Assembly: GCA_030998225.1 (NCBI GenBank)
Contig: JAPYXD010000680.1
Coordinates: 62,001-126,000 of the forward strand
DNA: 64,000 bases
Source of the DNA: Diplolepis rosae
Lineage: Eukaryota; Arthropoda; Insecta; Hymenoptera; Diplolepididae
Direction: 5' to 3'
Below are positions 53,701-64,000 of this stretch, piece after piece (the stretch's first letter is position 1; each line of letters begins with the position of its first letter). Under the pieces are notes generated by a model. That model saw only the letters and a program-made list of their open reading frames with translations. It was not told the DNA's origin and made no database searches. Both the position numbers and the translations under genes were made by a program.

Positions 53701-54755
53701 ACATTTCTTAGAAATAATTTTTTAACTATGATTGTTGGTTCCACATTCACGTTTATCTTATTGATTCGTTGTCATTTACACGAATAGTCTCATCGCTTTG
53801 ACAACCATGATCCAAGTTTTTTAAATTTTTTTATTTTAGAAACTTCATGCATCAAGATATTTATCTTTTAGATATTCATCTACTACCTAAACATCCAATC
53901 GCTATTTTTATCAAAAAAACATGTTAAAAATCTTTAATAGTTATTCATTGTTCACCATTGCTATAATAAAGATTTGCTTTAATAAATGATTGATCAGCGA
54001 TTACAATTTTTATCCTTGTCCTATTTCATGTTAGTGTTATTTAGTTTATTCTTAGAAGCTTTTAGTAAGAATATTTGATTTATGAAATTCCTGATAATTT
54101 CTTAATAAAGTTCAAAATAGAGTTTTCAGCTTCGAAAATGGGAATGAAATCTTAAATGATTTACTAGAACTCTTTTTGAGAAAGGTGAGTACTATAAGAT
54201 AATAGCTATTTGACATCAGGTTGTAGACCTTCTGTTGCCAGACTGTAGCGTCATTTGCCAAGAAAATTTTACCACGTACTTATATAATGTGAATTAAATA
54301 AGACTCACGTCATATTTTACGTCACTAAAAGTACGTCATGTTAGGGTCGTTGCTCTATAACTATAATATTATGATGGATATTATAAGACCTAATCGTTAA
54401 GTGCATGTTAAGCTAAATTGTTCATTTATCTATCATATCATTTCCATGGAAAGATTATATACTCATCTTTTTCTAACTATTCTTAACAAATATAATGGAC
54501 AGAATAATGGTTTTTTTATGAAAAGTTAATCTCATTTTTTTTAAAATGGCATTCGTGACTTTTTGATGTGCTGTAACGTCCTGTCACTTACCTTTTACTA
54601 TTATATTTTAAATTTCCCTCCTTTTTAGATCGGTAAAGAAATCCAGAGGATTTCTAAACCGAAACTGGGATGAGGGTAGCTAGCAATAAAATAATCAAAA
54701 TGTTCCACAATTATTAACCCTTTATTAATTGTTTTGACAATTGAGAGATAAAAAA

Positions 54756-54756
<1 letters not shown>
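50741..54756. other. Intergenic sequence, no supported gene
   Basis: The sequence is largely non-repetitive by eye. Scattered frames of 60-82 codons (51378-51605 minus, 52448-52696 plus, 53291-53479 plus) lack known motifs. A box-A-like TGGCGCAGCGG at about 52570 has no partner box B. No transposon ends were identified. Confidence 0.4.

Positions 54757-54837
<81 letters not shown>
54757..54837. repeat. (GA)n microsatellite, about 80 bp
   Basis: An almost pure run of about 40 GA dinucleotides. Confidence 0.95.
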
Positions 54838-54841
<4 letters not shown>

Positions 54842-56228
54842 TCCTTCCTAATGTTGGATAAATGGGGAATTACTCGATTATTTATTTTGTTCCACCTGGA
54901 ACAATGGGACTGGAACCACTGGAACTTCTTATTATTTTATTCCACCTGGATAGTCAGGAGGGTAGACACCGGAGAAGACTGATCAGAACAGCTACCGACG
55001 ACGACTGAAGAAAAACTGACGAAGAACTGACGAAAAAACTCACGAAGAACTGAAGAAGATCGACTTTTTGAGGGTGAGTTCCGAATCTTAAGATGGTCCG
55101 ACGGTAACTCGACGAGAACTGAACTTTTGCGGATTCGCAGTCGCTTTTATGGGCAATTTTCGATCGGTAGTGATCCTGGTCGCCATTTTTCAGTCGATAC
55201 TGGTTTCGCCCTGGATATTTTTGCCAAGCTCTGGTTGACCCTTGCCCGATCTTGGCACGTGGCTGATCTCCTTGGCTTTTCGCATATTCAAGAAGAAAAA
55301 GGCGAAGAATATATTCTAATAGTTTTTCTCCTCTGGTTTCCCCGAGGTTCCTTCTTTTCAAATCAACTAGACTTTTAATTTCCCTGTTTTGCTGCGCCGG
55401 TCGATATTCTTGTTTACTCAGCGCATTCCGATGGGGTTTCCTCGTTCATACCTTTGTAAGGGTTTCGACGTTTCATTCATAAGCGTTGTCTATTATAAAC
55501 TTACTATTTCTCTCTCCCTATTACAATTTTTCTGCCGTACATTTTATTTCGTATAATTAATATCTTCCAAAACATATCGTTTATGCATCTTTTATTGCGA
55601 ATAAAATTATGATATTACAAATAAATAAATGTTAATGGCCACAGGACTTGACAGTGCCACTTTTTAATTCAAATTTTTTAAAATTTTCATTAAATGCATG
55701 CGCTTTGCAGGAAAGCTACCCTTTAGAAAGGCGTGAAAAAATTTATGGGGTCAGAATGAAGCAGTAAGAACGATAATTGCTTTAAAGTTTTTCGACAAGT
55801 AAAATTCACAGGTTTTTATTGGCGTAAAAATCTCACGTTGCGAAACAGCAACAAGTTAAATTTTTCTCAACGCTGTACATTTCAACTAGCTTTATATCTC
55901 AATGGTATCACCCTTTCTGAATATTTCAATTATTCAGAAACTATCAAATCGCGATGAAATCGCCGAAACGGCTTAAGTTTTAATGGAATTGTCTATTCCC
56001 ATTTAATTAACTATTAGACACTTTGAGAATGTGGAACTACGATCTGGGCTAGGTTACGAGTTGCAGATTCTTCTTGAGTACGAACCGTCTGGTTTTTTTC
56101 ATTTTACTTTTCAAAGGAAGAATTTATTGTGGAAATGAATACATAACATTTACGATGTATATATTTTTTTATCAATATATGAGAATTTTATTTGATACAA
56201 TTGATCTTGACTGAATACATACCAACTA
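54838..56228. other. Intergenic; G+C-richer segment 54890-55470
   Basis: ACTGACGAAGAACTGACGAA-like words repeat at 55003-55062, and CTGGAACAATGGGACTGGAA at 54897. A 135-codon minus frame (54954-55361) overlaps this low-complexity stretch and is not convincing. No gene is supported. Confidence 0.35.
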
Positions 56229-56985
56229 AAGGGTTTCCCAATAGGGGTGATATGATTTTGAATGTCCCTATCGGGCTCATTTGAACTGAAATTTTTGACG
56301 TCTGCTGTCAGTTGTCATCAGTAAGGTTTGCCATTTAATCATGAGTAGTTTCACGCTTCCACAACGTTTGGAAATTGTCCAATTATTTTATTAAAATTCG
56401 AGAAGTTTTGTCGGTGTTCAAAGAGCATATCGTGCAAAATATGGTCGTCATTCTGCTCCATCCGCGCTCTCAATTCGTCGAATAATCGATAAGTTGGAGA
56501 GTGAATTTACTCTATTGGATACTAAGCCTAAAAATCGTATGCGTACCGCACGTTCTACACAGAATATAGCCGCCGTACAGGCCAGTATCGAGGAAAACCG
56601 TGAATTGTCCGTGCCACGCCGATCTCAGGAATTGGGCCTGTCCAGGATGACTACCTGGCGTATTTTGCGATTGGATCTTGGCCTGCATCCCTATAAGATG
56701 ATTCTGGCCCAAGAACTGAAGCCTAATGACCATCGTTTGCGTCGGGAGTTCGCGGATTGGGCTCTGGAATCAATTGAAAATGATCCCAATTTTCATCAAA
56801 AAATCATCTTTTCTGATGAGGCGCATTTTTGGCTCAAGTCTCGGGGGACATTTGGCCGATATATTCTTTAAATCATAAATGGCATAGAATATACAATATA
56901 ATAAAAAAGATTTCGATCAATTCCGAATGAATATTCAGTGTTTTTTTTCAATTTCAAAACATATCACCCTTATTGGGAAACCCTT
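56229..56985 (+). mobile_element. Tc1/mariner-superfamily element, internally deleted, TA duplication
   Basis: AAGGGTTTCCCAATAGGGGT opens and ACCCTTATTGGGAAACCCTT closes it. TA flanks it at 56227-56228 and 56986-56987. It is 757 bp and carries the 5' part of a transposase gene. Confidence 0.88.
56341..56871 (+). pseudogene. Tc1/mariner-superfamily transposase, N-terminal half
   Basis: ATG at 56341 starts MSSFTLPQRLEIVQLFY; a TAA at 56392 replaces the next codon, after which NSRSFVGVQRAYRAKYGRHS continues in frame. A second helix-turn-helix reads RRSQELGLSRMTTWRILR, then LHPYKMILAQELKPNDHRLR, then FSDEAHFWL with the first catalytic Asp. The frame ends at 56871, and the rest of the DDE core is deleted. 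It differs from the mariners elsewhere in the window. Confidence 0.82.
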
Positions 56986-57318
56986 TATAAGTCTGAAGTT
57001 GAATCTAAAAAAATCAAGTGCTCAGAAAACTTACGCGCATAGAAAGCAATTACGTTAAGTAACATCGAGGCAAGATTAGCAGAAAAGGTAAAGGCCCCTT
57101 TCAAAATCAAGAGGGTGGCTTTTTAATAGAATTCTTTCAAGGTGAATGTTTTTACAACTAATTCAGCCTAAAAACATCAATTGATCTGAATAAAACTTCA
57201 CTATAATCTCGAGGCTCGAGATTTTCACAATTAGACCTAATTGAATTTAAATTAAATTTTTAGATATTTAAGATTTAAAAAAGTAAGTTTTCTTAAAAAA
57301 TTGTATTTAACATTTTTT
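56986..57318. other. No supported feature
   Basis: AT-rich, no repeat or gene recognised. Confidence 0.3.
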
Positions 57319-58267
57319 ACATTCTCATCATGGATGAGAAGGTATTGGTTTTATGTGAAAAATGACTTTCGAAATTTTCGTCAAATCTTTACGTTTTGAG
57401 ACCCCCTGAGTCAGAAAAAAGGGTTTTTACGAAAGTGTCTGTCTGTCTGTCTATAGTAGGTCGTGTGCGGCATAACTCTTGAAAGAATTATCAGATTAAA
57501 TTGAGCTTTGGCACACTTTATCGGAGCCGAAAAAGTAAGGACAAGTTCGTTAACCAGCCACATCCAATCAAAATTGAGGGATTGAGCACTACTTTTGTGT
57601 TTTTGAAAATAACTTTTTGCAAAATCAAAAATTCCAATACTGGTTTTTGATAGTGCTCATAAATCTCTACAAATTATCCTGATAACATTTTGCGATTAAA
57701 TCAAAATTAGAAATGTTACAGCATATTCAAATTCGAAAAAAGTGAATATCAAAATTCCATTTTCCAGTTAAATTATACGAGATACGAAAAAACGTTATGA
57801 TACAATATTATTTTCTACATAAAGACCTACAAATTTGAATTGTAACCTTTTTTCATAAGATGCATATTTTTTTTTTTAATTAAAAAAAAAAAACTATTGG
57901 AAATCCAAAATTCAATTTTTTAACAATAACATGTGAAATACGAAAAAAACGTAAGAGTACAAAGTTGTTCGTTTCAAAAAGATCTACAAATTCTTTCTCA
58001 CACAGTTTCTGATAAAACATATATTTTTCGTTTCAATTCCAAAAAATACGATTAAAATTTAAAAATTCCATTTTTTAGACAAAATATGTGAGATACGAAA
58101 TAAGCGTTGTTCTGCAAAATCTTTTCCTTAAATAAAGTCTACGATTGTTTTTTCTTTTTGAGAGATTTGGAAGAAAATAAATTATTTTAATCATGTAATT
58201 TATTAAAAAGTTACTGAAATGTATACAGAAAATCGAGCGTGAAGCACGAGATTCATGATGAGAATGT
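57319..58267 (+). repeat. Dispersed 1.1 kb repeat, copy 2
   Basis: It matches 28047-29145 from ACATTCTCATCATGGATGAG to CATGATGAGAATGT, with a shorter (TCTG)n run and a deletion of about 150 bp. Long stretches are almost unchanged. Confidence 0.82.
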
Positions 58268-58308
58268 TTTTTTTTTCAATTTTTTTTGTGAAAAAAAGGA
58301 ACGCTTCC

Positions 58309-58345
58309 ACTCCGCTGGGTATCGAGCCTAGGACTTTTCGATTAA
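58309..58345 (-). repeat. tRNA-like 3' half (T arm and acceptor strand)
   Basis: Read on the minus strand: TCGAAAAGTCCTAGG, CTCGATA, CCCAGCGGAGTG. These match the T arm and acceptor of 16714-16742. The 5' half is not recognisable. A run of T follows on the minus strand (58294-58300). Confidence 0.45.
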
Positions 58346-59099
58346 GATTTTTAGATTATCTTGTGTTTTACGTGTTTCTCGACTTATTATATTTCCGTCG
58401 GGTTTGTAAATTATTTTTTTGTGTTTTTTAAATATTTTTGATTACTTAATAATTCAGGTTTCATTCTAAGAGGTGGATCCTAATACGACGGTAGTGCTGC
58501 ACTCAACGTCCTGATAATGCTTCGCTTGCATTATGGAAAACAGTTTGTTAAAACCGTATTACTCGCTCTAACGCTCAACAAGGATAATCTCTAAGCACAA
58601 TGTCACTCAAGTAATCATGTTTCTACAATATCGGGTACAAGCATTACCACCTATGCTGAAATTTAATCTCAAAACAAATTTAATATCTTCATGCTTTGAA
58701 AAACTCGTTTTTCTAATATTTGTAAGGGATGAATATACATATATAAATATATTTAAATTTAAAAAGAATTGCTTTGAATTCCCAAACATGATTTACTCAA
58801 GTTATGAAATAAATACTTAAATGAATTTTCGTAATTTTTGTTTCTACTCCTTCATCTCAAATTTTAAAATATTTCAGGCAAGTGCAGTTCCAATTTTAAT
58901 ATTTATTATTATCGATATTTTGAGGTTTTATAATAAAATTATAATACAATTTTTGGAACTGGCGAAAAGCTTATCCATTTTTTGCATTGCTTGGAAATAA
59001 TTTTTCTTGTTTAATAACTCGATGTTTATGCAAAATAATTAATTTCTATATCAAATTTTTTAATTCAGGTATGATATTATATGGTCAACAAGCAAAAGT
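58346..59099. other. No supported feature
   Basis: AT-rich sequence; two 60-codon frames on opposite strands (58607-58820) are mutual shadows without similarity. Confidence 0.3.
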
Positions 59100-59677
59100 T
59101 TAATTTTGCCTCCTTACCCTTGTCCTTGACGACCTGCATGCCAGTGATGAGAGGAAGCTTTCATGGCTGGCATTACTACGGTGCAACCTACCAAGCACCT
59201 CCTTCGCTTCGACAATGCCTTCCCCAATGGGAAGGAACATATTCTTTTTGGAGCGGCAAAACTCCGCCATCCCTTCAAGGATCTGTCTGATCCTCTGGAT
59301 CATTTTGTCCTCCTTCGCAGCCATTTCCCGTAGGGTGTTCTTATATTGTCTGGCCTGAGTTTTCTCAACCTCAGGTTCCTCCGTAACGTGTTACTACCCG
59401 CCAAATATCTTCTTACAAAAGCTTTTATTTAACTGATTATTCTCCATAGCAGTCCCACGAGTAGCTAGGGAAGTATTCGGTCCACCCCTGCAGAGCCCTG
59501 CTTGCGGGGGTAGGTAAGGCCTCAATACTCTTGGGGGTCATTCCTTCGGGACCATCCCTGGAACATTGTCCGCGACTGCTTATGTAATTTTGTATCCGTA
59601 TTCAGCAGTAACCCTCGGTACAGGGCCCCTCTATCCGCAACGCAGGACGCGCCCGGTCGCCTGTTCTAAGGCCCATA
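59100..59677 (-). pseudogene. Possible retroelement fragment (gag/ORF1-like)
   Basis: The stretch has much higher G+C than its flanks. On the minus strand it reads REMAAKEDKMIQRIRQILEG and FLPIGEGIVEAKEVLGRLHR, a helical, charged segment of the type seen in non-LTR retroelement ORF1 proteins. Upstream frames toward 59670 are broken. The assignment rests on composition and general character, not on a catalytic motif. Confidence 0.3.
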
Positions 59678-60484
59678 CAAGGTGCGTTCCAAAATAAACG
59701 AGACTGAGCTAAAATAGAAACGACAGGAGCTTTGTTCTGATAAATTCGAGTTTATTTATTCAAAATAGTCCCCTCCGGTCTCGATGCACTGTTTTGCGCG
59801 ATCCAAAAGCTTTTCGAAAGAGTGTTTCAGGTTATTGACCGGAATGTCCTTCAGGATGTCGGTACAAGCCTTTTGGATGGCCTCTACGGACGCAAAACGT
59901 TTTCCTTTCATGGCCAAATGCAATTTTTCGAATAGGTAAAAGTCACAGGGAGCCATATCAGACGAATACGGTGAGTGGTTGACGGATAAAATGTGATTTT
60001 TGGTAAAAAAATCAGTGATAAGCGTTGAACGATGGGCCGGCGCATTATCGTGCAAAAGGCGCCAACTGCACAATTTCAATATTACTTGGTGTAATCACGA
60101 AACTTTCCTGACCGGGATGTTCGTCGTCCTTGATGTCTTCACGACCTTCTTTGAATCGTTTAAACCACTCACGGACTCTGGCAAGGAATAAACAATTGTC
60201 ACCATACACTTGTTTCATTAATTCAAACCTTTCAGTAAAAGTTTTACCAAGTTTCAAACAAAACTTAATATTTGCTCTTTGTCCGAAGTGAATTTTTCGA
60301 CTGATGCTATAAACACACTGTCCCTTATAAAGCAATAACTCGGCTTTTAATTGTCCGTTGGTCATGAAATTTTGACAGAACGTCAGTGAAAGATGTACCT
60401 TTCCAACTCCTACTCCTATCAGAAGATAGCGCCACTATAAATAGCTATTTTGAAAAAGTCTCGTTTATTTTGGAACGCACCTTG
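59678..60484 (-). mobile_element. Internally deleted mariner with TA duplication
   Basis: CAAGGTGCGTTCCAAAATAA opens and TTATTTTGGAACGCACCTTG closes it. TA flanks it at 59676-59677 and 60485-60486. It is 807 bp, with near-identical TIRs of at least 25 bp. Confidence 0.92.
59756..60365 (-). pseudogene. Mariner transposase, two end portions joined by a deletion
   Basis: The N-terminal part (60365 leftward) reads RANIKFCLKLGKTFTERFEL, KQVYGDNCLFLARVREWF and EDIKDDEHPG, then TPSNIEIVQL. The sequence then jumps to WRLLHDNAPAHRSTL (second Asp), SPYSSDMAPCDFYLFEKL (third Asp) and the end GGDYFE. The first catalytic Asp and about a third of the protein are gone, and the two parts are in different frames. 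Related in type to the nested element at 39212. Confidence 0.85.
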
Positions 60485-60867
60485 TAGATCGGTTTTCGAA
60501 GAAACCAATGCAGGGCATTGTGTCGAGAAAGTACCGGCGATTGTTAAATGAAACGCAAAATTTTCATTTACTCATCAATATTTAAAGACGTGGGACTTAA
60601 AATTTTTTGAATGAAAAAATATATATTTATTGCTGAAATATTTTATTTTGTTTATATTATTACTAAAAATGTACATTTGAATACATAAAAATCTACAAAT
60701 TTCTTTACCTTTGAATTTTTCCTTTAAGTTATCGAAATTCCATTCACGTAACACCTTTTACACTTCATTCTCCATTTTTCTGAAACTTTGTAAAAATAAT
60801 TCTTCAAATAGTTTTTGAAACAAAACAGCACCAGCGTGCAGCGTTGGCACCGTACTGACAAAGCCTT
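60485..60867. other. No supported feature
   Basis: AT-rich sequence between the mariner and the partial repeat that follows. Confidence 0.3.
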
Positions 60868-61046
60868 GTACATTTGAACTGCGCATGCTCTATTACAATA
60901 CGCTGCTACTACACAAGATCGAGAAAATCAAAATGGCCGGAAGTATTCGCGAAATATTAAGTGAGATGGGCGATAATCACGGTAATTTCGACTTTTTCAG
61001 ATTGGATTCGAGTGTACGCAGAAAAACTCGTATATGCGTCGAATTC
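60868..61046 (-). repeat. Partial copy of the 542 bp element, opposite strand
   Basis: GAACTGCGCATGC, ACTACACAAGATCGAGAAAA, ATCAAAATGGCCGG and GCAGAAAAACTCGTATATGC are the complement of the tail half of 33661-34202. The hairpin and minisatellite part is absent. Confidence 0.65.
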
Positions 61047-61349
61047 AAACTGACGTAAAATACTTTTTTTCGGATTGTTTGTTGAGAAATAATCGATAAG
61101 TATTTTTGTACCCTAACATGATATTTTCCATTCATTAAATATTAAATGATGCCCTCATAATGAAAGTCTGCATTTTTTCTTATCTTTACATTCTTATGAC
61201 AATAAATTTTTGTTTACCGTTTTTCAACACATAAATCTTGCAAAATTGATTTTAAAAATGTATTCTTAAAAAACAGTATTTTTTTAATTTTGCAGACTGC
61301 AAATATTTATTGGTGTTTTCAAAAATATGATTCACGTTCAACAAGATGT

Positions 61350-62303
61350 AGGGGAGAGTCGGGTAGTACCGGCCACTTAAGCTTTTTTGATAATAACTTG
61401 GCTTATAGGGATCAAAATTAAAATTTAGAAGGTTAGTTATAATGTCAATGTTTCTACCAACAACCTGCAAAGAGGAAAATAAGAAATAAACATATTTTGG
61501 AAGAAAACAAATCGATTAAAGTGAGATTTAAAATAGATTACTACAAAATAGTGTCGGGTAGCCCCGGCCATCGAAAAAACCGAGATATTTCACTAAGAAA
61601 AAAATGCTATTAAATCAAAAGCATGTACATATACTATTAATTCATAAAAATATACTACAAGAACCAATAAATATGTTACTAATTTTATAGCATATTGATT
61701 TGAATCCATGATATACATGCTTTTGATTCAATAGCATTTTCTTCTCAGTGAAGTATTCCTGCGCATCCATAAAGCCCACTTTTCCGAATATGCTTGTTTA
61801 AAAGGTTTCATGAATTTCCGATCAAGATGTTGCAATTATTTGTGACTCGTGTGTGGGGGTAAACTTAGACACTTAGCAGAAAAATGTGGCCAGGGCTACC
61901 CGACACAAAATGGCCAGGGCTATCCGACTCTGACAAGTTTCACTAAAACTGCTGTAAATAAAAAAATACGCGAAAATATTAAACAAAAATTAGAGGTCAC
62001 ATAGTTAGAAAGTGAATTTATATATCCCAATCAGAACCAATCTGATATTTCTTTTAGCTTTAGAAATATTTTATAATAAAGATGGTACATATTTCTCAAA
62101 ATGCACCTGTTTTCTAGAGATGAAATATTTAGACCGGATTTTCTTTTAAGTTGATGAAAGATACGACTCCATATCATTAAAATTACACTTTGGCACAATT
62201 CTGAAAGAAAAAAATGTTAATTTATTTTCGCAGAGAGTACAGTTTATTCAATGTCATGAGTGGCCGGGGCTACCCGATGGCCGGGGCTACCCGACTCTCC
62301 CCT
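61350..62303. mobile_element. MITE with GGGGAGAGTCGGGTAG ends
   Basis: AGGGGAGAGTCGGGTAG at the left pairs with CTACCCGACTCTCCCCT at the right. The G+C-rich end word (GGCCGGGGCTACCCGA and variants) recurs inside at about 61555-61572, 61890-61932 and 62262-62297, in both orientations. The interior between them is AT-rich and non-coding. Confidence 0.75.
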
Positions 62304-62711
62304 GTTATTAGAAATGTGCCATGAGAAAAAATTATCCTTCAACTCAATTTTAGTTGGAACAGAGATATCTAAACGAAAAACTGTTATTCACAATTTTAAG
62401 AACACGGAACTATCCGGACTCTTCAAATAACAAAATGACCGTATTAAGAACCAAAAAAGATGATTAAAGTAAATAATATTATTAGAATCCAAGAAAAGGA
62501 GGAAAAATAAAAGAAAGTGAGCTGCCAGAAGTCCTTTCTTCTTTTTCTGTCTGTTTTTAGTTGCAATATAGAATGAGAAATAACCTCCTCCAAAGAGATT
62601 ATTTAAATGAATGTAGAAGAAATGATGTTTTGCCCAAAAAGATATTTAGTTTGTATTCGGAATTTAAAGATTTGAGTTTTCATAAGTTTTTGTGGTGGAA
62701 AATCTCATCAC
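62304..62711. repeat. Partial copy of repeat family F
   Basis: The stretch at about 62405-62575 resembles the arms of 27823-29642 (ACTCTTCAAATAACAAAATG, polypurine run, CCTTTCTTCTTTTTCTGTCT). It is more diverged than the other copies. Confidence 0.45.
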
Positions 62712-62990
62712 AGCCTAATAGTATATTATGTGCCTAGGCGCATAATGTGGGTTATTACGCGACGAGTTACAATGCTCGCAGGAGATCAAAGCCAAGAAGT
62801 AGTCAAGGCGTAGCTGAGGCAAAGCCGAGACGAAGCCGAGGCGCGATCAGTCCTGTGAGCATTTTAAACGAGTCTCGTAATTACCCGAATTGTGTGCATT
62901 GGCACATATTTTATTTTATGTGACTTCGGTGCGTATACGAGTTTTTATGCGTACACTCGAATCTAATCTAGTATTCTTCTATGCGAAAAC
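62712..62990. repeat. 542 bp element, copy 3 (hairpin half)
   Basis: TAATAGTATATTATGTGCC starts it. The hairpin, about five 11 bp units (62790-62845) and the GTGCGTATACGAGTTTTTAT segment follow. After about 62985 similarity to copies 1 and 2 stops, so the tail is missing. Confidence 0.75.
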
Positions 62991-63501
62991 AACAAGAAGT
63001 CAATGAAAATTAGATATTTATCAAATTTTCAAAAACTTATAATTATATTTGAAGGAGTTTTTAAATTTTGTTCCCACACAATTTTTTATCTAAATTATGA
63101 TTCCTTTCATAAGACAACGCGCACAATAAATAAGATTGGCCCTCATCTTCTATTATTGCTTAAATTTTGAGATTCAATAAGTTTTTTCTTATACACAAAA
63201 AGCCTACAATTATAAGCGTTATAGTCAAAAATGGCAATATTCAAAGGAAATACTTTAAGGCCTATAACTTGCTTCGTATCAAACAAAATATAGATTCTCA
63301 TGAATAGAAATAATTCTGCTACAATTATTTTGAAATACATTTTTTTTCATAGTCTTATCTTATTTCGTCATAGAGTTTATGCATGAAAAGAATTTGAAAA
63401 CTTGGATCAAGACAAGTTGATTTCATTAAAAATCAAACACTCAAACTTCATTTTGTTTCGATCTAAAAAATAAATCTATTAAAAACCATTTGTGCAGTAT
63501 A
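62991..63501. other. No supported feature
   Basis: AT-rich sequence up to the next mariner end. Confidence 0.3.
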
Positions 63502-64000
63502 CACAGTGTGTCCCAAAAGTTCCAGAACTTCTAATAAATTTCACATTGTAGTTTAATACTCACAATAATTGATTCAAAATTATTCGAAATAATACTTATA
63601 TAAAAGTTATTGGATCTATAACTTAATTCGTGCGGTTTTTTTTCAAAATTTGAACGTTTATTTAAAATAAACATGTACAATAGTATTATTCAAAGTATTG
63701 CCCATTTGAAGATATGACTTTTTTCCATCTTTCTGGCAATTTGTGGATTCCATCCCAAAAGAACTGCGCCGGCTTGGCGGCCAAATATGAATCAAGCCAA
63801 TTTTTGATACCCTGTTCTGATGTGAACCGTATTTCAGTGTGGGCATTCTGCATCGACCGGAACAAATGGTAGTCAGAAGGGGCAAGGTCTGGGCTATAAG
63901 GCAGGTGGGGTAAAACTTCCCATCCACTGTTTTCCAAATAGTTCTTAACCGGAATAGCAACATGGGGCCGAGCGTTGTCATGATGGAAAATTATTGCCTC
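63502..64000 (-). mobile_element. Mariner, 3' part of transposase, cut by window end
   Basis: CACAGTGTGTCCCAAAAGTT after TA (63500-63501) is the TIR and shares its first 17 bases with the nested mariner at 39212. The minus strand reads [14 protein letters not shown] (second Asp), [20 protein letters not shown] with SDYHLF (third Asp) and [18 protein letters not shown] to the stop near 63686. This C-terminal part looks intact; the remainder lies beyond the window. Confidence 0.88.

Noticed and set aside
54954..55361. 135-codon minus-strand frame
   Set aside because: It overlaps short tandem repeats, and its Ser/Arg-rich content follows from them.

Overview
The window is A+T-rich eukaryotic DNA with spliced genes, many TA-flanked mariner-type transposons and numerous hairpin-forming repeats. 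It most likely comes from an insect, since the one clear gene is a class 2 (secreted) semaphorin that matches insect Sema2a along its whole visible length. A hymenopteran is possible but cannot be shown from the sequence.

Host gene. Eight plus-strand exons between 24928 and 49412 encode the last 628 residues of Semaphorin-2A: most of the Sema domain, the PSI cysteine knot, one Ig domain and the basic C-terminal tail. Every junction has GT-AG boundaries and keeps the reading frame. The start codon, signal peptide and roughly the first 100 residues were not found, so the 5' exons probably lie upstream of the window, or in small exons within 1-24900 that I could not recognise. Introns range from about 0.1 to 14 kb, and the large ones are filled with transposon debris. 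No other host protein-coding gene can be supported.

Layout. 1-9670: a degenerate satellite of about 285 bp units, a mariner relic, a TATA/5'UTR-like patch, AT-rich degenerate repeats and a 1.25 kb foldback carrying an inverted tandem array. 10991-13414: a Penelope-like retroelement with a near-perfect inverted repeat of 0.52 kb arms, a hammerhead-ribozyme-like core in each arm, an RT piece (YIDD) and a GIY-YIG endonuclease, interrupted by a piggyBac-type MITE. 14229-24362: copies of a MITE built from self-complementary ATCAGTGA words, a tRNA-like sequence, a Tigger/pogo-like MITE, and mariner and piggyBac relics. 24928-49412: the Sema2a exons, with a piggyBac-type foldback, a split irritans-type mariner, a mariner nested inside another mariner, several foldbacks, and a mariner in the last intron. 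49413-64000: Sema2a 3' flank, microsatellites, a Tc1/mariner-superfamily element, a 1 kb repeat also found in Sema2a intron 2, a retroelement-like fragment, an internally deleted mariner, a GGGGAGAGTC-ended MITE, and a mariner cut by the window end.

How it fits together. The Sema2a exons form one transcription unit. The rest records successive transposition: for at least six insertions the TA or TTAA target duplication can be read, and in several nests the order of insertion can be worked out. Almost every mobile element is broken by deletion, frameshift or nested insertion. I saw no CRISPR array, operon or bacterial-type system. The least conventional signals are the ribozyme-bearing palindrome, the ATCAGTGA MITE family, and the 542 bp element with a variable 11 bp minisatellite in its hairpin loop.
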